Part shown: one piece after another, positions 19,390 to 23,485 of the stretch
Position numbering within the stretch: the first letter of the stretch is position 1
How the letters are laid out: every line of letters starts with the position of its first letter
DNA from: a virus
Reading direction: 5' to 3' (one strand)
Length of the DNA stretch: 23,485 nt
Virus record (IMG/VR): IMGVR_UViG_3300042304_001247
Span: 1 to 23,485 of that record
Position numbers and translations under genes: made by a program
Notes under the pieces: model-generated
Told to the model about the DNA's origin: nothing
The model's input: only the letters and a program-made list of their open reading frames with translations
Database searches by the model: none

Positions 19390-20520
19390 ATGGAAAGAAA
19401 ACTAGCATCTGTACAGAGAATCGCTAGCATTAGACCAATTGAGGGTGCTGATGCTATCGAAGTGGCAAGAATCAACAACTGGGATGTTGTTGTTAAAAAG
19501 AACGAGTTTAAAGAAGGAGAACTTTGTGTTTACTTTGAAATTGATTCATTCTTACCAATCAGAGAAGAGTTTGAATTCTTACGTAAGAGCTCATTTAAAA
19601 AGATGGGTGACCAAGAAGGATTTCGCTTAAAGACTATTAGACTAAGAGGCCAAGTTTCTCAAGGTTTAGTAGTTCCTATTACTATCTTAAATGGTGATTA
19701 CATTATTGGAATCTCTCAACAACCACACGGAGATCAATTACAATTAGGACCTTATGATGATGCTTTAGTAATCGAAGAAGGTGCAGATGTAACTGAATTG
19801 TTAGGCGTAGAGAAATATGAACCACCAATTCCAGCTGAATTGTCTGGTAAAGTCAAAGGTTACTTTCCATCATTTATTCATAAAACTGATGAAGAACGAG
19901 TTCAAAACTTGGTTAAAGAATATGCACAATGGAAAGAACAAGATCTGGACTTCTATGTGACTGAGAAATTAGATGGATCTTCAGCAACTTATTACTATAA
20001 TAATGGTGTCTTTGGTGTATGTTCAAGAAACTTAGAACTAGCAGAACCTGAAGAATTTGTAGCAGGAATGGTAATGTGTGATGACGGTATCGAAAGACCA
20101 CGTCAACAAAATTCATTTTGGAAAGTAGCTCAAGAATTAGGACTCAAAGAAAAGTTAGAAGCTTATGGTCGAAATATCTCTATTCAAGGCGAATTGATTG
20201 GTGAAGGGATCCAAGGAAATCCTTACAAAATCAAGGGACAAACTGTTAGATTCTTTAATGTATTTGATATTGATACACAAGAGTACTATGGTTTACCAAT
20301 GTTCTTAGCAACTATGCAACATACTTTAAAATTGGAAACTGTACCAGTATTGGAATTTCCATGTAAGTTACCAGATACTATCGATGAATTATTGGCTTAT
20401 GCTGATGCAAAATCAGTCCTAAATCCTAATTTCGATAGAGAAGGCGTAGTTATTAGAAGTTTGGATCGTAAGATTAGTTTTAAAGCTATTTCGAATAAGT
20501 TTTTAATGAATGAAAAGTAA
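19390..20520 (+). CDS. RNA ligase, Rnl5/DraRnl-like
   Basis: A 376-residue ATP-dependent ligase. Residues 1-150 form an N-terminal OB-like domain (LASVQRIASIRPIEGADAIE, LCVYFEIDSFLP, GLVVPI) as in Deinococcus Rnl5. The nucleotidyltransferase motifs follow in order: motif I EKLDGSSAT with nucleophile K193, QGELIGEG (E268), motif III FFNVFDI, motif IV REGVVIR (E351), and motif V SFKAIS with K365. Rnl5 enzymes seal 3'-OH/5'-phosphate nicks in RNA strands. Here it may reseal tRNAs or other RNAs cut by host defence nucleases. The stop overlaps the next start (TAATG). An N-terminal OB domain separates it from T4 Rnl1 and Rnl2. Confidence 0.87.
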   Translation: MERKLASVQRIASIRPIEGADAIEVARINNWDVVVKKNEFKEGELCVYFEIDSFLPIREEFEFLRKSSFKKMGDQEGFRLKTIRLRGQVSQGLVVPITILNGDYIIGISQQPHGDQLQLGPYDDALVIEEGADVTELLGVEKYEPPIPAELSGKVKGYFPSFIHKTDEERVQNLVKEYAQWKEQDLDFYVTEKLDGSSATYYYNNGVFGVCSRNLELAEPEEFVAGMVMCDDGIERPRQQNSFWKVAQELGLKEKLEAYGRNISIQGELIGEGIQGNPYKIKGQTVRFFNVFDIDTQEYYGLPMFLATMQHTLKLETVPVLEFPCKLPDTIDELLAYADAKSVLNPNFDREGVVIRSLDRKISFKAISNKFLMNEK

Positions 20521-20846
20521 TGGATAACAGGAATATTTTAAAGGCATTGACATTTATCTTATCAGAAAGAGGCGTAGGTAAAACTGAATTGTTAAAAAGA
20601 GGTATTAGTAATTACGATCGACCTTTTATTTATGTGTGCATGAACAAAGAAGCTGGATTAGATGCATTTCATGGTAAACCAAACCCAAATGCTAAGTTGG
20701 TTGCAATAGACAGAATAGAAGAATTGATTGGCGAACACAAACCAGTTATTGTAGATCAAGAGGTTATCAGAAAGATCTGTGCAGATTCGTGGCTGTATAT
20801 GTCCAAATTAGAATTGCTTATTAAACCATCTAATATCGATATATAA
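20520..20846 (+). CDS. hypothetical protein with P-loop-like motif
   Basis: A 108-residue protein coupled to the RNA ligase by a shared TAATG. LTFILSERGVGKTELLKRGI at about residues 10-29 resembles a Walker A loop (S-x-R-G-V-G-K-T), and FIYVCMN and KPVIVDQEVI could be the following strands, but a convincing Walker B is not seen. The protein is too short for a full NTPase. It could be a truncated P-loop protein or a partner of the ligase, for example a remnant polynucleotide kinase; the second idea is speculative. Its last codons contain the GATATATAA motif at 20838. Confidence 0.55.
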   Translation: MDNRNILKALTFILSERGVGKTELLKRGISNYDRPFIYVCMNKEAGLDAFHGKPNPNAKLVAIDRIEELIGEHKPVIVDQEVIRKICADSWLYMSKLELLIKPSNIDI

Positions 20847-20859
20847 CTTAAAATAAGTT
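20838..20859 (+). promoter_or_regulatory. GATATATAA promoter candidate plus small hairpin
   Basis: GATATATAA (20838-20846) overlaps a stop codon, as at 11011 and 12537. It runs into the hairpin AACTTA-AAA-TAAGTT (20845-20859), 6 nt before the ATG of the tagged peptidase gene. Confidence 0.4.
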
Positions 20860-20865
20860 AAATCA

Positions 20866-21471
20866 ATGAAACATATTAAATTATTTGAAGATTTTTTAAA
20901 TGAAGCAACTCCTTCTGAAATTATAAAAGATTTGGATAAAGTAAGACATGACTTGATTAAAAAAGTAGATGTATTAATTGCTAAAAAGAAAAAACTTTAT
21001 TCTAATATAGATATTGAATCGCCGATGAGTGCTGATGAGAAAGAATTAGAGAAGGATATACAATCTATATTTTCACAAATCCAACAAATAATTCAACAAA
21101 AAAGAAAATTAAAAGAGTCGGTAAACGAAGCTGCAATAACATCTGATAAAATCAAACAATATTATTCTGCAATCTGTAAAGCTGAAGGCGTAGATGAAAT
21201 TCCATTGAGATTCGAATCAGTTAAATTCGGTGGTGCATCAACTACATATAATCCAAAAACAAACAAAGCACTTTACATTTCTTTCGATGTTAGTAAAATG
21301 CACGATGCTGAATATGCTATTTTGCATGAATTAACACATCAAATAAAATTACAAACCGAAGGTGATCCATATCTTGGTAAAAAAGATCAATCTGCTAAAT
21401 TTAAGAAATTAGAGAATGCCATGATTGATAAATACATGTACTCTAGTTATTCCAATATACTTTGGAAATAA
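20866..21471 (+). CDS. HExxH metallopeptidase with capsid-targeting-like N-terminus
   Basis: A 201-residue protein. It starts MKHIKLFEDFLNEATPS, the clearest copy of the shared tag, with L-N-E-A matching the T4 prohead-protease cut pattern after E13. Residues 18-82 are a coiled coil rich in Lys. A second cut-like site, ESVNE-AA, follows at E88. The C-terminal domain from about 90 carries HELTH at 154-158 (AILHELTHQIKL) with catalytic E155, so it is a zinc-dependent peptidase with a small, unclassified fold. A model is that the pro-region is removed in the capsid and the mature peptidase is injected. It is coupled to the 2H phosphoesterase gene downstream. Confidence 0.75.
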   Translation: MKHIKLFEDFLNEATPSEIIKDLDKVRHDLIKKVDVLIAKKKKLYSNIDIESPMSADEKELEKDIQSIFSQIQQIIQQKRKLKESVNEAAITSDKIKQYYSAICKAEGVDEIPLRFESVKFGGASTTYNPKTNKALYISFDVSKMHDAEYAILHELTHQIKLQTEGDPYLGKKDQSAKFKKLENAMIDKYMYSSYSNILWK

Positions 21472-21491
21472 AAAATTATAAAAATAAATTG

Positions 21492-22094
21492 ATGAAAAAT
21501 ATTAGACTATTCGAACAATTTGTTAAGGATCTAGTCGAGAAAAAGGGCGACACATACAATTCAAGTTGTGCTATGTTGTACTTTGACTTTCCACAACTTG
21601 CAGAAATTCATTCCAAAATAGACGAAGAAGATCTTTACACCGAAGAAGAGGACAGAACATTTGGTTTAGAAGATGAACCGCATTGTACATTACTTTATGG
21701 TTTAGAAAACACAGTTACTCCAGATCAAATCGAACAAATAGTTAAGGGTATCAAATTTGGTAAGCTTAGACTTTACAATATGTCACTATTTGAAAATGGT
21801 AAGTATGATGTTTTAAAGTTTGATGTAGGCTATACTGATAAGAAATCTTCATTCTTGCATGATTGTAACGAAGAATTGACTAAGTTACCGTATAAGAGTG
21901 ATTTCCCAGATTATCATCCTCACATGACAGTAGCATACTTAAAACCAGGAATGGGAGACAAATATACAATGGCATTTAAAAACGAAGAGCATGAGGTTTA
22001 TCCTAATCACATCATTTTTAGTGAGCCAGATAATACCAAGACTCAAATTGCAATTGATACGCTTTTGCCACCAGACAAAGCCAGAATGGATTAA
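21492..22094 (+). CDS. 2H phosphoesterase with capsid-targeting-like N-terminus
   Basis: A 200-residue protein with the two H-x-T motifs of the 2H phosphoesterase/RNA ligase-like superfamily: H64-C-T66 (DEPHCTLLYGL) and H144-M-T146 (YHPHMTVAYLKPG), 80 residues apart. These enzymes hydrolyse or form 2',3'-cyclic or 2'-5' linked phosphates. Known phage members such as Acb1 destroy CBASS cyclic-nucleotide signals. The start MKNIRLFEQFVKDLVEK fits the shared tag, although no NE-A follows. An upstream TTG in frame at 21462 would overlap the peptidase gene and is rejected because the tag starts at the ATG. The tag suggests delivery into the host; the substrate is unknown. Confidence 0.8.
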   Translation: MKNIRLFEQFVKDLVEKKGDTYNSSCAMLYFDFPQLAEIHSKIDEEDLYTEEEDRTFGLEDEPHCTLLYGLENTVTPDQIEQIVKGIKFGKLRLYNMSLFENGKYDVLKFDVGYTDKKSSFLHDCNEELTKLPYKSDFPDYHPHMTVAYLKPGMGDKYTMAFKNEEHEVYPNHIIFSEPDNTKTQIAIDTLLPPDKARMD

Positions 22095-22099
22095 TTCAA

Positions 22100-22199
22100 A
22101 TTGTTCGTAACTTTATTAGATCCAGGTGAATTTATTTTCATCTGGATTTTTTTATGTCAAAAACTTTTTGTATATTTACAGTATAATCAAACAAACAAC
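22100..22199 (+). repeat. intergenic terminator-promoter cassette, copy C
   Basis: Contains ATTGTTCGTAACTTT (22100-22114), the terminator at 22120-22153, TTTTTTTATGTCAAAA, and TGTATATTTACAGTATAAT before the next ATG. It is nearly the same as copy B, 4.1 kb away. Confidence 0.7.
22120..22153 (+). terminator. intrinsic terminator
   Basis: ATCCAGGTGAA (22120-22130) pairs with TTCATCTGGAT (22137-22147) with one G-U, followed by seven T. It ends the transcript of the tagged peptidase and 2H phosphoesterase genes. Confidence 0.9.
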
Positions 22200-22379
22200 A
22201 TGTATAAAGAAGAATTAAAAGCAGAAGCAATCAGAATTATCAAAGCAAATCCTGAACTTAAATCAGAAATACAAGAATTGTATTCGTTAGCCCTTTCAGA
22301 GATTGAAGAAGGTGGATCAGAATCACATGAATGTGATTTAGCTTATAATGATATGTTAGAACTTGAAAGAGAAGCATAA
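22200..22379 (+). CDS. small hypothetical helical protein
   Basis: A 59-residue acidic protein, MYKEELKAEAIRIIKANP onward, of two or three helices (LKSEIQELYSLALSEIEEGG; YNDMLELEREA). The frame is open further upstream, but that part is the terminator-promoter cassette, so the ATG at 22200 is the start. Its last base is shared with the start of the next gene (TAATG). A helix-turn-helix is not evident. Function unknown. Confidence 0.6.
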   Translation: MYKEELKAEAIRIIKANPELKSEIQELYSLALSEIEEGGSESHECDLAYNDMLELEREA

Positions 22380-23023
22380 TGATAAACAACTTAGATGTAA
22401 TCAAACCATTATTAAACTTCGAAAAGAAGGGTGACTTTTACATGCTTTATGTTTTTAAGCGTAAAAAGGACCAACCTGAAGCCGAACGAGACAATCATCA
22501 ATCAGTAAGAACTATTAAGTCTTATTGTATTGAAAGTATTGATCATTTAGAACGTAGATGGGATGAGATCAAACAATTGTGTGAGATGTTTAAAGCTCGT
22601 GCTTATATTCATGTTCAAAAACAAAATCACTTTGATGTTAGTTTAAACATGATGGTTGCACTTGCTCAGAGAATTCAAGATGGTAACACAAATCAAAAAG
22701 GTTTGTTTGATTCAGTTGTTGGTCAGATCAAGACTCAAGAAAAACGTTGGATTGTTGACATTGATACCAAAGATGAGTCATTTAATAGAGAAATTCAATT
22801 ATTCATTAATACTCAGTGTCTGCCATTTGGAATGAAGATTATTGCTAATATTCCAACTAAAAATGGGGTTCATTTAATCACTGAACGCTTTGATGTTAAG
22901 ACTTTTAGTGAAAAGTATCCAGAGATTGACATCCAAAAGAAGAATCCAACCCTATTATATTACCCAAACAGTTTAGACTATGAAGAAGACATTAATGCTT
23001 TTGTTAATATTAGCGTTTACTAG
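22379..23023 (+). CDS. hypothetical protein, possibly primase-fold-like
   Basis: A 214-residue protein. RWIVDIDTKD (D-x-D, at about residues 125-134) followed 45 residues later by GVHLITERFD recalls motifs I and II of archaeo-eukaryotic primases (hhhDhD and s-x-H). The flanking IPTKNG and TLLYYP segments would suit the palm. The N-terminal part (YCIESIDHLERRWDEIKQLC) is helical and basic. Without a clear third acidic motif this is only a suggestion; it may be an inactive relative or an unrelated phage protein. It starts in the stop of the small gene upstream and overlaps the lipoprotein gene by 44 nt at its end. Confidence 0.45.
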   Translation: MINNLDVIKPLLNFEKKGDFYMLYVFKRKKDQPEAERDNHQSVRTIKSYCIESIDHLERRWDEIKQLCEMFKARAYIHVQKQNHFDVSLNMMVALAQRIQDGNTNQKGLFDSVVGQIKTQEKRWIVDIDTKDESFNREIQLFINTQCLPFGMKIIANIPTKNGVHLITERFDVKTFSEKYPEIDIQKKNPTLLYYPNSLDYEEDINAFVNISVY

Positions 23024-23171
23024 TTGCGAAAAGGATCAGATTATTGTACCAAAGCAAATAGCAACTGAAACAAGCATCAAAGAAACAAAGAAGCCCAAGA
23101 AAAAACTTGGGTTTTTTAAACGATTGAAGGCCAGAAGGTTAGCAAAAAAAGCTAAAAATGTTCGCAAGTAA
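22980..23171 (+). CDS. small lipoprotein
   Basis: A 63-residue protein with a lipoprotein signal peptide: MKKTLMLLLILAFTSCEKDQ, with lipobox FTSC and Cys 16 as the lipidated residue. The mature part is Thr-rich and then very basic (KKPKKKLGFFKRLKARRLAK onward). Acidic residues right after the Cys (CEKD) fit the Bacteroidetes lipoprotein export signal, which favours surface exposure. Small phage lipoproteins often act in spanin pairs or superinfection exclusion. It overlaps the gene upstream by 44 nt in another frame. A hairpin with a T run sits inside its coding region. Confidence 0.7.
   Translation: MKKTLMLLLILAFTSCEKDQIIVPKQIATETSIKETKKPKKKLGFFKRLKARRLAKKAKNVRK
23094..23117 (+). terminator. 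terminator-like hairpin inside the lipoprotein gene
   Basis: CCCAAG (23094-23099) and CTTGGG (23106-23111) pair perfectly around six A and are followed by TTTTTT. It lies 54 nt before the stop codon of the lipoprotein frame. It may partially terminate transcription, or the frame may be translated only from read-through RNA. Confidence 0.55.
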
Positions 23172-23172
23172 A

Positions 23173-23220
23173 TTTTTTTATGTCAAAACTTATTAGTATA
23201 TTAGCTCTATAATTAAAAGA
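23173..23220 (+). promoter_or_regulatory. promoter-like part of cassette, copy D
   Basis: TTTTTTTATGTCAAAACTTATTAGTATATTAGCTCTATAATTAAAAG repeats, without its own terminator, the promoter-like end of copies A-C. It lies just upstream of the ATG at 23228. Confidence 0.5.
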
Positions 23221-23227
23221 TAAAGAT

Positions 23228-23431
23228 ATGGAAAATACATTAGAACAAACCAAAAAATACTACTTCCAAGGAATTAGATGGGTACCAGGATATGACGATT
23301 TTGACTTTGATGATTGCGAAGTTGATGCAGTTGATGAGAAATCAGCATGGGATAAATTATTCCAATTTACAAAAAAATGGACGTGGAAGAGAGTAAGTTT
23401 AACACACATTGATAACATTAAAATAGTTTAA
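23228..23431 (+). CDS. small hypothetical protein
   Basis: A 67-residue acidic, aromatic-rich protein. The strand-like YYFQGIRWVPGYDD, an acidic run (FDFDDCEVDAVDEKSAW) and a helix (AWDKLFQFTKKW) suggest a small alpha/beta fold. No family is recognised. It has its own promoter-like sequence (cassette copy D) and ends 1 nt before the next ATG. Confidence 0.6.
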   Translation: MENTLEQTKKYYFQGIRWVPGYDDFDFDDCEVDAVDEKSAWDKLFQFTKKWTWKRVSLTHIDNIKIV

Positions 23432-23432
23432 G

Positions 23433-23485
23433 ATGAAAATAACTTTAGAAAAAGGACAAAGGGTTTTCTTTACTAGTGATACTCA
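23433..23485 (+). CDS. calcineurin-like phosphoesterase, 3'-truncated
   Basis: Only 17 residues are in the window: MKITLEKGQRVFFTSDT. VFFTSDTH-like starts are typical of the first motif (DxH) of calcineurin-like metallophosphoesterases of small size, where the Asp and the His just beyond the edge bind metal. The frame is open to the end of the window. The call depends on a short N-terminal match. Confidence 0.5.
   Translation, partial: MKITLEKGQRVFFTSDT

Noticed and set aside
21462-21491. TTG start upstream of the 2H phosphoesterase
   Set aside because: It overlaps the peptidase gene's stop and would bury the shared N-terminal tag that begins at the ATG at 21492.
22101-22199. An in-frame N-terminal extension of the small gene at 22200
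   Set aside because: It is the translated terminator-promoter cassette, and the same cassette precedes other genes with the ATG at its end.
1-23485. CRISPR arrays or insertion sequences
   Set aside because: No evenly spaced direct repeats with unique spacers, no transposase gene and no terminal inverted repeats with target duplications were seen; the only mobile-type gene is the GIY-YIG nuclease.

Overview
The window is an AT-rich, almost gene-saturated stretch of a large tailed-phage genome whose host is most likely a member of the Bacteroidetes. Phage identity rests on an endolysin, a holin-like protein, a tail-fibre-like protein, a free-standing GIY-YIG nuclease, a recombination-type nuclease, a tRNA array and many small overlapping genes. 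The host inference rests on a histone H1-like (Hc1-type) protein, a secreted protein with a type 9 secretion-like C-terminal domain, A/T-rich start regions without Shine-Dalgarno sequences, and boxA-like sequences resembling those of Bacteroidetes rRNA operons. Nothing here identifies the phage species.

Layout. 1-604: end of a sugar-nucleotide epimerase. 605-2576: an array of ten tRNA or tRNA-like genes interrupted by one small membrane coiled-coil gene; several spacers are 110-208 nt long and fold into closed RNA structures. 2577-5330: a PAP2 phosphatase, a convergent tail-fibre-like gene (the only minus-strand gene) and a divergently transcribed membrane protein. 5377-7577: M42 aminopeptidase, small hypotheticals and the H1-like protein. 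7578-8922: a second RNA-rich block with a permuted tRNA-like RNA, tRNA-Thr, a GIY-YIG nuclease, a holin-like protein and tRNA-Gly(ACC). 8941-11019: small genes, a secreted NUC1-type nuclease, a GT-A-like protein and a hotdog thioesterase. 11020-11329: a structured non-coding region. 11330-15126: PD-(D/E)XK nuclease, membrane and coiled-coil proteins. 15224-16138: endolysin. 16177-23485: a run of individually terminated or promoted genes, including the T9SS-like secreted protein, a CCA-adding enzyme, an Rnl5-like RNA ligase, an HExxH peptidase, a 2H phosphoesterase, and the start of a probable calcineurin-like phosphoesterase.

Two systems stand out. First, five otherwise unrelated proteins (PAP2 phosphatase, a membrane helical protein, a coiled-coil protein, an HExxH peptidase and a 2H phosphoesterase) share an N-terminal tag of the form M-x-x-[IL]-[KR]-x-[FY]-x-x-F, often followed by NE-A. 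This resembles the capsid-targeting sequence of T4 internal proteins and its prohead-protease cut site, so these may be capsid-packaged, co-injected effectors. Second, the tRNA arrays, a CCA-adding enzyme and an RNA ligase form a plausible tRNA supply and repair set, and the array is interleaved with several undescribed structured RNAs, including one with tRNA halves in permuted order.

All family calls were made by eye from motifs; no database search or folding program was run.
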